Numbered from the stretch's first letter, positions 41,202 to 50,399 are shown. The stretch is 64,000 nt of DNA from Aureivirga sp. CE67 (GCF_015767245.1 NZ_JADOTV010000001.1:434001-498000); one strand, 5' to 3'. Numbers and translations are program-made. The notes: a model not told the origin generated them from the letters alone.

Positions 41202-42176
41202 ATGAAATTAATTATTACGATGAAAAATATTAAAAGAAAATTATGGGTTTCTTTGGCTGCTCTAGTACTTACGGGAAGTGTCTTTGCGCAAGTATCTAAA
41301 AAAGACCAAAAAATTCTGAACAAAATAGTAACAGTACCTTATGTAACAGAACGAGTTTCTACTTTAGCTTCTGATGAAATGGAAGGAAGAAAAATTGGAA
41401 CAGAAGGAGTTGAAAAAGCTGCGAATTATATTGAGAAAAACTTCAAAAAAATTGGTTTAAAACCTTTTGAAAACAAATCTTATCGTCAGAAATTTGTTAC
41501 CAATGATATTCCAATGGAAAATGTTATTGGAATTTTAGAAGGAAAATCTAAGAAAGACGAATATGTGATTTATTCTGCGCATTATGATCATATTGGTTAT
41601 TCTGGAGGAACAGAAAAAGAACACATCGCAAATGGTGCTGATGATAATGCTTCTGGAGTAACGGCTTTATTTGCTTTGGCAAAATATTTTAAGAAAGTTG
41701 GAAATGAAAGAACAATTATTTTCATCGCTTTTTCTGGGGAAGAATCTGGACTTTTAGGTTCAAAACATTATGCTACTACAATTGATCCAGCGAAAATCGT
41801 AGCTGGAATTAATATTGAAATGATTGGAAAAGTTTTTAACGAAGGAGAAAAAAATGCTTTCTTAACAGGTTTTGATCGTTCAAGTTTAGGAACTTTAATT
41901 CAAGAAAATTTAGAAGGAACGGATTATAAATTAATTCCAGATCCTTATACAAAATTCAAATTATTTTATCGTTCGGACAATGCTCCTTTAGCAAAATTAG
42001 GTGTGCCTGCACATACTTTTTCTTCGGATGCAATTGACAAAGACAAACATTACCACCAAGTAACAGATGAAGTAGAAACTTTAAACATGGAAAATTTGGT
42101 AGATATGATAAAACTTATTGCTCTTGGAACACAAGATATCGTGAACGGAAAAGACACACCTTCTAGAGTAAAATAA
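41202..42176 (+). CDS. Secreted M28-family zinc aminopeptidase
   Basis: 324 residues. Signal peptide ending VLTGSVFAQ. Two-zinc ligands are visible: YSAHYDHIG (His, Asp), GADDNASG (Asp), SGEESGLLGS (catalytic and ligand Glu), INIEMIGK at the usual Asp-ligand site, and DKHYHQVTDEVETL (His). The Asp-to-Glu change at NIEM is a common variant. Likely periplasmic or exported release of N-terminal residues. ATG at 41202 is followed by a second ATG at 41220 that gives a more typical signal peptide (MKNIKRKLWVSLAAL); either start is possible. Confidence 0.88.
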   Translation: MKLIITMKNIKRKLWVSLAALVLTGSVFAQVSKKDQKILNKIVTVPYVTERVSTLASDEMEGRKIGTEGVEKAANYIEKNFKKIGLKPFENKSYRQKFVTNDIPMENVIGILEGKSKKDEYVIYSAHYDHIGYSGGTEKEHIANGADDNASGVTALFALAKYFKKVGNERTIIFIAFSGEESGLLGSKHYATTIDPAKIVAGINIEMIGKVFNEGEKNAFLTGFDRSSLGTLIQENLEGTDYKLIPDPYTKFKLFYRSDNAPLAKLGVPAHTFSSDAIDKDKHYHQVTDEVETLNMENLVDMIKLIALGTQDIVNGKDTPSRVK

Positions 42177-42196
42177 AAATTTAATTTTGGGTCGAT

Positions 42197-42232
42197 AAAC
42201 TCCTTTCTTTCCTTTTTGGGAGAAAGGAGTTT
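42197..42232 (+). terminator. Terminator of the M28 peptidase
   Basis: 12-bp stem AAACTCCTTTCT/AGAAAGGAGTTT with a 12-base loop, followed by T-rich sequence. Confidence 0.85.
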
Positions 42233-42296
42233 TTTTATTGGTTATTTTGTAATAAAAATGTTTACCGGAACTTTATCGACCTATTTTTAAAATTGT

Positions 42297-42383
42297 AAAA
42301 ATCAAGAATTTTGAAAAAAAATAGACGAAAAACTGTCTGAGCAAAGCGAGTTTTTTTCGTCTTTTTCAAAATTCTTGATTTTT
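42297..42383. repeat. Long hairpin element, 31-bp stem, GAGCAAAGCGAG loop
   Basis: 42297-42318 is the exact reverse complement of 42362-42383 (22 bp). Inside, after a 5-base bulge, 42324-42332 pairs with 42353-42361 (9 bp). The loop holds CTGAGCAAAGCGAG. It sits in a 433-base gap that already has a normal terminator upstream and the FAD-oxidase promoter downstream. Loop and tract resemble short dispersed palindromes I recall from flavobacterial intergenic regions, but no second copy is in this window. Confidence 0.65.
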
Positions 42384-42597
42384 GATTTTAAAAATAAAGT
42401 CTTGATTTTTTTGATTCGTTTTTTTATCAAGAAAAAAATGAATATAAAATGTGAATAGGATGTGGAAATTTTGTTAGAAATAGACAATCTTAACTTTAGC
42501 ATAGAATTATGCTAAATTAATATTTCCTTTCTAAGAAATTGAAACAGATTTATTTTAAAATATAACAAATGTTATAGTTATTTCTCTTTTTGCTGTT

Positions 42598-42605
42598 TAC
42601 CTTTG
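42598..42605 (+). promoter_or_regulatory. Promoter -7 element of the FAD oxidoreductase, near-leaderless
   Basis: TACCTTTG, full match to TAnnTTTG, only 4 bases before the ATG at 42610, so the transcript would start within a base or so of the start codon. No clear TTG at -33. Confidence 0.6.
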
Positions 42606-42609
42606 CAAT

Positions 42610-43653
42610 ATGAAAGTAGATTATATTATTGTTGGTTTAGGTTTGGCAGGACTAGCTTTTGCTGAGCAATTAAGAGAGCATGGTAAAACATTTGTTGTTT
42701 TTGAAGATAATTCTCAAACGTCTTCTAATGTTGCAGGAGGAATGTATAATCCTGTTATTTTAAAAAGGTTTACACCAGTTTGGAATGCTGTTTCGCAATT
42801 GGATATTGCAATGCCTTTTTATAAAAAACTGGAAGAAAAATTTAATTCTCAATACGATTATCCTGTTGCAATACAGAGAAGTTTTAAATCTATTGAAGAA
42901 CAAAATAATTGGTTTGCCACTTGTGATCATCCAGCACTTTCAGAATTTATGATTCCTAAAGTTTTTCCTAATGATAATGAAGCTGTAAATGCTCCGTTCG
43001 GTTTTGGAAAATTGCAACATACAGGAAGAGTTTACACAAAGAAACTATTAAACGATTATAAATCTTACCTGAAAGAATCAGACAGTATTCGAGAAGAGTC
43101 TTTTGATTATGAGAAATTAGTTTTCACTGATGAAAAGGTAAAATATAATGACATCATAGCTTCCAAAGTTGTTTTTTGTGAAGGATTTGGTTTAAAACAA
43201 AATCCGTTTTTCAATTACCTTCCAATGCAAGAAGCCAAAGGAGAATTAATAACTATCAAAGCTCTAGATTTAAATATTGATTATTTATTAAAATCAGCTG
43301 TTTTTGTACTGCCACTTGGAGATGATTTATATAAAGTTGGAGCAACTTTCAACTGGAAAGACAAAACCTTAGAACCAAGCGAAGAAGGAAGAAAAGAATT
43401 GGTAGAAAAATTAGAAACTGTAATTAATGTTCCTTTTGAGATTATAGATCAAACAGCAGGAATTCGTCCTACAGTAAAAGATAGAAGACCTTTGGTAGGA
43501 ATGCATCCACAATACAAAGCTCTCGCTGTTTTAAATGGTTTAGGAACTCGTGGTGTAATGATTGCTCCAACAGCAGCAAAAATGCTTTTTGAACTTTTAG
43601 AAGAAAATAAAGAAATCGATCAAGAATATTCTATTGAAAGATTTGAAAAATAA
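42610..43653 (+). CDS. FAD-dependent oxidoreductase (DAO family)
   Basis: 347 residues. N-terminal dinucleotide-binding motif DYIIVGLGLAGLAFAEQL and FEDNSQTSSNVAGGMYNPVI, the glycine-oxidase/D-amino-acid-oxidase type; C-terminal GIRPTVKDRRPLVGMHPQYKALAVLNGLGTRG is the second FAD contact. Flavoproteins of this group oxidise amino acids or modify tRNA (MnmC-like); specificity is not visible. No signal peptide. Preceded almost directly by its promoter. Confidence 0.85.
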   Translation: MKVDYIIVGLGLAGLAFAEQLREHGKTFVVFEDNSQTSSNVAGGMYNPVILKRFTPVWNAVSQLDIAMPFYKKLEEKFNSQYDYPVAIQRSFKSIEEQNNWFATCDHPALSEFMIPKVFPNDNEAVNAPFGFGKLQHTGRVYTKKLLNDYKSYLKESDSIREESFDYEKLVFTDEKVKYNDIIASKVVFCEGFGLKQNPFFNYLPMQEAKGELITIKALDLNIDYLLKSAVFVLPLGDDLYKVGATFNWKDKTLEPSEEGRKELVEKLETVINVPFEIIDQTAGIRPTVKDRRPLVGMHPQYKALAVLNGLGTRGVMIAPTAAKMLFELLEENKEIDQEYSIERFEK

Positions 43654-43655
43654 AA

Positions 43656-43680
43656 AAAGGGAACTGATTTAGTTCCCTTT
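43656..43680. terminator. Bidirectional terminator
   Basis: 10-bp stem AAAGGGAACT/AGTTCCCTTT, 5-base loop, flanked by A and T runs. Serves the FAD oxidoreductase (+) and the thioredoxin-fold gene (-). Confidence 0.88.
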
Positions 43681-43693
43681 TCTATTTTTATCA

Positions 43694-44515
43694 CTAGTTT
43701 TTGATAAATTTCTTTCTCATTATTTTCCCATCAATTTCTGCTTCTATAAAATACATTCCATTTGTTAAATCTGAAATAATTATAGAAGAAGTGTTTTCTT
43801 TAATTTCTTTTACAACATTTCCTCTTATCGAAATTATTTTTAAGCTTTCAATCTCTTGGTTTACGTTTGATTTAATATTCAGAATATTATTTGATGGATT
43901 TGGGAATATTGAGAATAAATTTTCTTTACTAAAAGAATCAATATCTAATTTCACTCCTCCTTCTTGATAACCATATTCTGTTAAACCATCTTTAATTCCA
44001 TCTATAAAACTAAAAGCTTCTGTTTGATCTGTTTCTTCATTATATGCTACGATACCTTCTCCAGGATTTTCAGGATCAGGAACAAAAAGAAAAAAAGTTG
44101 GAATCCCAGTAATTTGATAAGTATTATAAAGTAAACTTATTGTAGTTTGATTATCTCCTATACTTTTTGCACAAGTAGGATATGACAAACCTAATTCCTC
44201 ATCCCAATTTGAAACTGTCTCGCAATCAGCTGGTGATTGATCATTTTTTTGCGTTAAAATTCCAAGAAAAATAACATCTTCTTGATTCTCTCCATATAAT
44301 TCATATAAATCTTGAAAATATGGTGCTTTAATTTTACACGGATAACACCATTCAGCTCCAATTTCAACTACTACAGATTTACCTTCAGCTAATAATTCAT
44401 GTAAATTATACGTTTGTTCATGGCAATCCTCAAGAGTCCAATTTGGAACGTTACTTTGTGAAAATGAAAAAAAAGCTATCGATAAACAAAAGATAAATAG
44501 TATTTTTTTAATCAT
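43694..44515 (-). CDS. Secreted thioredoxin-fold protein (CYPC) with type IX sorting tail
   Basis: 273 residues. Signal peptide MIKKILFIFCLSIAFFSFSQ. TlpA-like redoxin domain with WCYPC (about 56-60) in VVEIGAEWCYPCKIKAPYF and cis-proline region ITGIPTFFLFVPD. From about 200 a type IX secretion C-terminal domain follows (FSIFPNPSNNILNIKSN...IRGNVVKEI...LTNGMYFIEA...MRKKFIKN), which directs export through the outer membrane. It is a paralogue of the gene at 44628-45437, 112 bases upstream on the same strand. Confidence 0.88.
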   Translation of the reverse strand: MIKKILFIFCLSIAFFSFSQSNVPNWTLEDCHEQTYNLHELLAEGKSVVVEIGAEWCYPCKIKAPYFQDLYELYGENQEDVIFLGILTQKNDQSPADCETVSNWDEELGLSYPTCAKSIGDNQTTISLLYNTYQITGIPTFFLFVPDPENPGEGIVAYNEETDQTEAFSFIDGIKDGLTEYGYQEGGVKLDIDSFSKENLFSIFPNPSNNILNIKSNVNQEIESLKIISIRGNVVKEIKENTSSIIISDLTNGMYFIEAEIDGKIMRKKFIKN

Positions 44516-44627
44516 AATGTAAATTTTTAAGGTTAATTTTCACAAATTAATAAATTTATATTTCATTTAAAATACTTTTATATAATTTAAAATAAATCTA
44601 ATTATGAATAATATAAATATTTAACAT

Positions 44628-45437
44628 TTAATCTTTTAAAAACCTAAATTTAGCTAACCCATTCTTATGTTTAATTTCAATAAAATAAACTCCTGAAGAT
44701 AATTCTCCAATGTTTATTGATTTAACCTCATTTTTAATAGATTTGAGAACTTCTCCTCTAACAGAAAAAATAGAAATTGATTCAATTTCAACAGAAGCAC
44801 CTGATTCTATAAAGATTTTTTCATTAGCTGGATTTGGGAATATTAAAAATTCATCTTCCAATGAAAAACTTTCTGTATTCAGATTTCCTTCTTCTTTTTC
44901 ATATCCATTATTTAATAAAGCTGTTTTGATTCCATTATAATATCCCATACTGCTAGTATTATCATCATAAATCACAATTCCTTTTGTTGGATCATTTGGG
45001 TCTGGCATAAAAGCAATAAAATATGGAATTCCGTAAACTTCATAAATATCAGCAATTTCCATCATGATATTTGCATTGTTTCCAATTCCTGCAGGAAGTG
45101 TTGGATATGTTAGATTGAATTGCTCATCCCATTCGTGAACTGTTTCACAACTTGCAAGATTATAGCTATTATCTTCAAACATTAATCCAAAAAATAAAAC
45201 ATCAAATTGATTTTGTCCAAAATACTCATATAAATCCTGAATTCCTTGTGTCGCAGATTGACATGGTCCACACCATTGCGAACCTAAATCTAAAACAATT
45301 GCTTTTCCTTCTGAAAATAACTCACTGAAAGTATATTCGTTTCCATCACAATCTTCCATAGTAAAGTTTGGTGGAGCTTGACTAAAAATTAAAAATGAAT
45401 TTAAAAATAGCGTAAGTAAAAGTAATTTTTTCTTCAT
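44628..45437 (-). CDS. Secreted thioredoxin-fold protein (CGPC) with type IX sorting tail
   Basis: 269 residues, same architecture as its neighbour: signal peptide (SFLIFSQAPP), redoxin domain with the canonical WCGPC motif (LDLGSQWCGPCQSATQG), EVYGIPYFIAFMPDPNDPTKG, and a type IX C-terminal domain (FLIFPNPANEKIFIESG...GELSSGVYFIEI...FRFLKD). Both neighbours begin the mature part with APPNFTMEDCDGNEYTF or NWTLEDCHEQTYNL, showing tandem duplication. Likely acts on extracellular or surface disulfides. Confidence 0.88.
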   Translation of the reverse strand: MKKKLLLLTLFLNSFLIFSQAPPNFTMEDCDGNEYTFSELFSEGKAIVLDLGSQWCGPCQSATQGIQDLYEYFGQNQFDVLFFGLMFEDNSYNLASCETVHEWDEQFNLTYPTLPAGIGNNANIMMEIADIYEVYGIPYFIAFMPDPNDPTKGIVIYDDNTSSMGYYNGIKTALLNNGYEKEEGNLNTESFSLEDEFLIFPNPANEKIFIESGASVEIESISIFSVRGEVLKSIKNEVKSINIGELSSGVYFIEIKHKNGLAKFRFLKD

Positions 45438-45567
45438 AAAAAAAAGTTTTGATAAAGTGTTATTTAATTTAATAAGTTGTGGCTAAATTAAATTTTACAC
45501 TTCTACAAAACCAATTAATTATCAATACTTTACAAAAACAATAGAAATGTTAAAATAGTATAGGTTT

Positions 45568-45954
45568 TTACTTTTTAGGACCTCTTCTAGTTGGATTATA
45601 TTTCACGAAAATATTAATCCAAATCAATCTTGATAATCTTAAATTTAATGGCATAGACACCACCAATGCTACAACTATTGCATAAAAACACTGAAGTAAA
45701 GTAAGATCAACCATAAATTTTCCGATTACGAAAGCTGCTACTCCAATGGCTACAGTTAATCCATAATTAACATACATCGCTCCGTAGAAAAAAGATGGTT
45801 CAATCATGTATTTCAGACCACAGTTACTACAAGTATCATTTGTCTTTAAAATCTTCTTCGGATTCAAAGTCAAATTATACGCAAAGAAATCACCTTCTTG
45901 ACATCGTGGACATTTATTTTTGAAAATACTATAAAAAATAGATCCTTTTTTCAT
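45568..45954 (-). CDS. DUF983 membrane protein with zinc-ribbon cysteines
   Basis: 128 residues. Two CxxC pairs (KCPRCQEG at about 14-17 and TCSNCGLKY at about 42-45) form a likely zinc ribbon, followed by two TM helices (YGLTVAIGVAAFVIGKFMV and QCFYAIVVALVVSMPLNL). This is the DUF983 pattern; function unknown. Monocistronic with a 191-base upstream gap. Confidence 0.85.
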   Translation of the reverse strand: MKKGSIFYSIFKNKCPRCQEGDFFAYNLTLNPKKILKTNDTCSNCGLKYMIEPSFFYGAMYVNYGLTVAIGVAAFVIGKFMVDLTLLQCFYAIVVALVVSMPLNLRLSRLIWINIFVKYNPTRRGPKK

Positions 45955-46042
45955 CTTTTTCTGCTTGGTTTAGTTATGGTTTTTGTAGTAAAATAGAAAG
46001 AATTATTCTATTTGTTTCATTTCATTACTGAAAATAAAATAA

Positions 46043-46050
46043 TAGTTTTG
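46043..46050 (+). promoter_or_regulatory. Possible -7 element of the ABC-F gene
   Basis: TAGTTTTG matches TAnnTTTG; about 95 bases before the ATG; no TTG at the expected -33 distance. Confidence 0.4.
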
Positions 46051-46145
46051 CAAAGTTAAGCTTTTATTTACAGAGCTGCTTTTAACATTCTCAGAAAAAT
46101 CTGTGAAAACAAACAAAAATCAGTTCTAAATCAAATTACAAATTC

Positions 46146-48068
46146 ATGGTTAATATACATAACGTAACAGTTACTTTTGGAGGAGAAGATTTATTTTCAG
46201 GAATCACTTTTAAACTTAGTGCAGGAAATAGAGTTGGACTTGTTGGAAAAAATGGAGCAGGAAAATCTACTTTATTAAAAGTTTTGGCAAAAGATATTGA
46301 ACACGATGGTGGAACAATGGCTTTTGATAAAGATGTGAAAATCGGTTTTCTTCGTCAGGATATTGATTTTGTAAAAGGAAGAACGATTTTAGAAGAAGCG
46401 TACCAAGCTTTTACAGAAATCAAAGAACTAGAAAAACAGTTAGATGCTATTAATAATGAATTAGTTTCAAGAACAGATTATGAAAGTGAAGCTTACAATG
46501 ATATCATTGTAAAATTAAACGAAACTACTGCGAGATACGAACTTCTTGGTGGATATAATTATAAAGGAGAAACGGAAAAAATTCTTCAAGGTTTAGGTTT
46601 TAAAAGAGAAGATTTCGACAAACTTACAGATACATTTTCTGGAGGTTGGAGAATGCGAATCGAGTTGGCGAAATTACTTTTACAAAAAAACGATATTCTT
46701 CTTCTGGATGAGCCAACCAACCACTTAGATATCGAATCGATTATTTGGTTAGAAGGATTTTTGAAAAATTTCCCTGGAGTTGTAGTTTTAGTTTCGCACG
46801 ATAAAATGTTCTTGGATAATGTTACGAATCGTACAATTGAAATTTCTCTTGGAAGTATTTATGATTACAAAAAACCGTATTCTCAATATTTAGTTTTAAG
46901 AAAAGAAATTAGAGATCAGCAGTTAAAAGAGCAAAAAAATCAGGAGAAAGAAATAAAGCAAACAGAACAATTAATCGAGAAATTTAGGGCAAAAGCAAAC
47001 AAAGCTTCAATGGCGCAATCTCTTATCAAAAAATTAGATAGAGTAGATCGAATTGAAGTAGATGTGGAAGATAATGCTGTGATGAATGTACAGTTTCCAC
47101 TTTCTAAGCAACCTGGAAAAATTGTCGTTACTGCGGAAAATGTTTCTAAAAATTATGGAGAAAAAAATATTCTTCATGATGTAAACTTGATGATTGAAAG
47201 AGGAAGTAAAATTGCTTTTGTTGGACAAAATGGTCAAGGAAAATCTACTTTAGCAAAAATTATTATCGAAGAATTGGAGCATGAAGGAAACATGAAACTT
47301 GGACATAATGTGGAAATCGGATATTTTGCGCAAAATCAAGCAGATTATCTAGATGGAGAAAAGACATTATTACAAACCATGGAAGATGCTGCGAATGATA
47401 ATAACAGAATCAAGGTTCGTGATATGCTTGGTTCTTTCTTATTTAGTGGTGATGATGTAGAGAAAAAAGTAAAAGTGCTTTCTGGAGGAGAAAGAAATCG
47501 TTTGGCTTTGTGTAAAATGTTATTAGAACCTTTCAATGTTTTAGTAATGGATGAGCCGACGAACCACTTGGACATTGCTTCTAAAAATGTATTGAAAAAA
47601 GCTTTATTAAACTTCGAAGGAACGTTAATTTTAGTTTCACACGATCGTGATTTCTTACAAGGTTTAACTACAAAAGTTTTCGGATTTAAAGACAAAGTAA
47701 TCAAAGAATATCTTGGTGATATTGATTATTATTTAGAAGAACATAAAATGGAAAATCTTCGTGAAGCGGAAATGAGAACAAAAGTTTCTTCAGAAAAAGA
47801 TTTAACCAAAAAAGAAGCTTATCAGGCACAAAAAGCTTCGAGTAAAGAAATTAAACAAATCAAAAATAAAATTTCTAAAGCAGAAAAAGAGATTGCAAAA
47901 CTAGAAACAGAAATTGAAGCGGATGATGCAAACTTAGCCGCAAATTTTGAAGAAGTTTCTGCAAATCCTGATTTCTTCAAAGAATATGAAGCAAAGAAGA
48001 AAAAGCTAGAAGATTTGATGGAAGAATGGGAATTATTAGAAGAAAAACTAGCAGAAATAGAAGGATAA
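46146..48068 (+). CDS. ABC-F family ATPase (ribosome-associated translation factor type)
   Basis: 640 residues, two ABC domains and no membrane segments. First Walker A GLVGKNGAGKSTLLK, signature FSGGWRMRIELAKLLL, Walker B LLLDEPTNHLDIES; second Walker A AFVGQNGQGKSTLAK, signature LSGGERNRLALCKMLL, MDEPTNHLDIAS. The linker has the P-site-tRNA-interaction helices, and the C-terminus is a charged coiled coil (about 545-640). Closest in layout to YheS/Uup/EttA; exact subfamily not settled. Starts an apparent operon with the PLP enzyme 17 bases downstream. Confidence 0.93.
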   Translation: MVNIHNVTVTFGGEDLFSGITFKLSAGNRVGLVGKNGAGKSTLLKVLAKDIEHDGGTMAFDKDVKIGFLRQDIDFVKGRTILEEAYQAFTEIKELEKQLDAINNELVSRTDYESEAYNDIIVKLNETTARYELLGGYNYKGETEKILQGLGFKREDFDKLTDTFSGGWRMRIELAKLLLQKNDILLLDEPTNHLDIESIIWLEGFLKNFPGVVVLVSHDKMFLDNVTNRTIEISLGSIYDYKKPYSQYLVLRKEIRDQQLKEQKNQEKEIKQTEQLIEKFRAKANKASMAQSLIKKLDRVDRIEVDVEDNAVMNVQFPLSKQPGKIVVTAENVSKNYGEKNILHDVNLMIERGSKIAFVGQNGQGKSTLAKIIIEELEHEGNMKLGHNVEIGYFAQNQADYLDGEKTLLQTMEDAANDNNRIKVRDMLGSFLFSGDDVEKKVKVLSGGERNRLALCKMLLEPFNVLVMDEPTNHLDIASKNVLKKALLNFEGTLILVSHDRDFLQGLTTKVFGFKDKVIKEYLGDIDYYLEEHKMENLREAEMRTKVSSEKDLTKKEAYQAQKASSKEIKQIKNKISKAEKEIAKLETEIEADDANLAANFEEVSANPDFFKEYEAKKKKLEDLMEEWELLEEKLAEIEG

Positions 48069-48085
48069 ACGGATAAAATAGTTGT

Positions 48086-49036
48086 ATGATTTTTTCAGAA
48101 GATAAAGAGAGTCGAATTCAGCATATTGAGCTTTCTGAAATAAAAGATAGTGGCGTTTCGTTATATATAAAACGAGAAGATGAATTGCATACGTTTGTTT
48201 CTGGAAATAAATTTCGAAAACTGAAATACAACATTTTTGAAGCACAGAAGCAAAACAAAAAAGTTCTTTTGACTTTTGGTGGAGCTTATTCCAATCATAT
48301 TGCTGCGACAGCTTCTGCTGGAAATCTTTGTGGATTTAAAACTATTGGAATTATTCGTGGAGAAGAATTAGCGAATGATTTGGAAAAAATTTTAGCTACC
48401 AATCCAACATTGAAATTTGCTGTAGAAAATGGAATGCAGTTAGAATTTGTTACCAGATCAGCTTATCGAGAAAAAAATACGGATGAATTTATTCAAAAAT
48501 TAAAAGAGAAATTCGGAGATTTTTATTTAGTTCCAGAAGGAGGTACAAATAATTTGGCTGTAAAAGGCTGTGAAGAAATTTTGACAGAAAAGGATGCTGA
48601 GTTTGATTATATCTGTTGTGCAATAGGAACAGGAGGAACTATTTCTGGAATTATTAATTCAACTAAAGAACATCAAAAAGTTTTAGGTTTCCCTGCTCTA
48701 AAAGGCGCGTTTTTACAAAACGACATCAAAAAACTTATTAACAATAAAAAAGAAAATTGGCAACTAATTCATAACTATAATTTTGGAGGTTATGGAAAAA
48801 TTAACAAAGAGTTGATTATTTTTATAAATAATTTTATCTTTCAGACCAATATTCCATTAGACCCAGTTTATACTGGAAAAATGGTTTTTGGTGTTGTAGA
48901 TTTAATCAAACAGAACTATTTTAAAGAAGGTTCCAAAATTCTTTTAATACATTCTGGAGGGCTTCAAGGAATTGAAGGAATGAATAAGTTATTAACAAAA
49001 AAGAACTTACCTCTGATTAATTTTAACCCAAAATAA
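48086..49036 (+). CDS. PLP enzyme of the ACC deaminase/D-cysteine desulfhydrase family
   Basis: 316 residues, fold type II. KREDELHTFVSGNKFRKLKYN carries the Schiff-base lysine region; LLTFGGAYSNHIAATASAG is the PLP-phosphate/substrate motif and GTGGTISGI the phosphate-binding loop. The family includes 1-aminocyclopropane-1-carboxylate deaminase and D-cysteine desulfhydrase; residues that decide between them are not clear to me. Follows the ABC-F gene closely. Confidence 0.85.
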   Translation: MIFSEDKESRIQHIELSEIKDSGVSLYIKREDELHTFVSGNKFRKLKYNIFEAQKQNKKVLLTFGGAYSNHIAATASAGNLCGFKTIGIIRGEELANDLEKILATNPTLKFAVENGMQLEFVTRSAYREKNTDEFIQKLKEKFGDFYLVPEGGTNNLAVKGCEEILTEKDAEFDYICCAIGTGGTISGIINSTKEHQKVLGFPALKGAFLQNDIKKLINNKKENWQLIHNYNFGGYGKINKELIIFINNFIFQTNIPLDPVYTGKMVFGVVDLIKQNYFKEGSKILLIHSGGLQGIEGMNKLLTKKNLPLINFNPK

Positions 49037-49105
49037 TATTCATTTAAAAGAAACATTACATAGAATAAAAAATTACACAAAACTCAACTTAACCAAACGA
49101 AGCTT

Positions 49106-49864
49106 ATGAATTTTAAACAACTATTCTTATCTGCTTTTGCATGCATTTTATTGATCTCTTGTGGCAGTTCCAAAAAAGCTGCTTCCAACTCAACAAATGT
49201 TACTAGCAGACCTGAAAAAAGATATACAAACTTGGAATTGACCACTATGTATATTGAAACGTACAGGAAGATTGCAATCGACGAAATGAAAAAGTATGGA
49301 GTTCCTGCGAGTATTACCTTAGCACAAGGTATTTTAGAGTCAGGAAGAGGGCAAAGTAAATTAGCTTCAAAATCTAACAATCACTTCGGTGTGAAATGTC
49401 ATAAAGACTGGAAAGGACCAAAAGTATATCATGATGATGATAGAAAAGGAGAATGTTTTAGGAAATATAAACATCCTAAATATTCTTTCCGTGATCATTC
49501 TTTATTTTTAGTAGAAAGAGATCGTTATTCGTTCTTATTCGAATATAAAGTAACGGATTACAAAAGATGGGCAAAAGGTCTTAAAAAAGCTGGTTATGCT
49601 ACAGATCCAAAATATCCTGCTAAGCTAATTTCTATCATTGAAAAGTATGAATTACATAAATATGATAAAAATGTAAAAGCTACGCATGTAAAGGACAAGA
49701 AATTAACTAGCTCTGGAAAAACTCATGTTGTTAAAAAAGGAGATACTTTATATAAAATCTCTCAAAAATATGGAGGTATTAAAGTTGAAGCGATTAAGAA
49801 ATTAAACAACTTAAAATCGAACAACTTACATATTGGACAAAAATTGAAAATTCCAGCAAAATAA
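49106..49864 (+). CDS. Glucosaminidase-LysM lipoprotein (peptidoglycan hydrolase)
   Basis: 252 residues. Lipoprotein signal with lipobox LLISCGSSKK (Cys20). Glucosaminidase (GH73-like) domain about 45-180: the catalytic Glu is in TLAQGILESGRGQSKLASKSNNHFGVKCH. One LysM repeat at the C-terminus (THVVKKGDTLYKISQKYGG...LKIPAK). It should cut glycan strands at the cell wall from an outer-membrane-anchored position. Confidence 0.92.
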   Translation: MNFKQLFLSAFACILLISCGSSKKAASNSTNVTSRPEKRYTNLELTTMYIETYRKIAIDEMKKYGVPASITLAQGILESGRGQSKLASKSNNHFGVKCHKDWKGPKVYHDDDRKGECFRKYKHPKYSFRDHSLFLVERDRYSFLFEYKVTDYKRWAKGLKKAGYATDPKYPAKLISIIEKYELHKYDKNVKATHVKDKKLTSSGKTHVVKKGDTLYKISQKYGGIKVEAIKKLNNLKSNNLHIGQKLKIPAK

Positions 49865-49870
49865 AACATT

Positions 49871-49899
49871 AAAAAACTCTCCTAATTGGAGAGTTTTTT
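49871..49899. terminator. Bidirectional terminator
   Basis: 12-bp stem AAAAAACTCTCC/GGAGAGTTTTTT with 5-base loop, shared by the glucosaminidase (+) and DUF456 gene (-). Confidence 0.9.
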
Positions 49900-49910
49900 A
49901 TTTCTAAATA

Positions 49911-50399
49911 TTAGAAAAATTCAATAATATCTGCTATAAAAAAGTACATATATACAAAGCTTAACACTAGCTTTAATAATGTAGAAAATATAAAACCTAC
50001 AAAACTCCCCCAAGCAGCTCTTAAAGCTCTTTTATGATCACTCGAATTCTTGATCAACTCTCCTACAAAAGCTCCGATAAAAGGTCCGATTATAACTCCT
50101 AGAAAGTTAAAGAAAATCATTCCTACAAATAATCCGATAATACTTCCCCAGACGCCATATTTGGTTCCGCCATATTTTTTTGTACCCAAAGCCGGAATAA
50201 CATAATCTAAAACCGTAACTACAATTGCTATCAAAGCAGTAATGATTATAAATTTATTTTGGAAAGGAATAAATTCTGTAAAATTCACTAGTAAAAGTCC
50301 TACCCAACTCATAATTGGTCCTGGAATTCCTGGAACTATTGCTCCTACGATTCCTAAAACAATAAATATTGAACCAATAACAATCAAAACGATATCCAT
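49911..50399 (-). CDS. DUF456 membrane protein
   Basis: 162 residues with four to five hydrophobic helices (VLIVIGSIFIVLGIVGAIVPGIPG; FIIITALIAIVVTVLDYVIPALG; GSIIGLFVGMIFFNFLGVIIGPFIGAFVGE; GFIFSTLLKLVLSFVYMYFFI). The glycine-rich IGPFIGAFVGE pattern and DYVIPALGTKKYGG are typical of DUF456; function unknown. Confidence 0.85.
   Translation of the reverse strand: MDIVLIVIGSIFIVLGIVGAIVPGIPGPIMSWVGLLLVNFTEFIPFQNKFIIITALIAIVVTVLDYVIPALGTKKYGGTKYGVWGSIIGLFVGMIFFNFLGVIIGPFIGAFVGELIKNSSDHKRALRAAWGSFVGFIFSTLLKLVLSFVYMYFFIADIIEFF

Noticed and set aside
42302-42502. 66-residue minus-strand frame over the long hairpin
   Set aside because: Made of the palindrome arms and AT-rich sequence (many Lys, Phe, Ile); no start context or family likeness.
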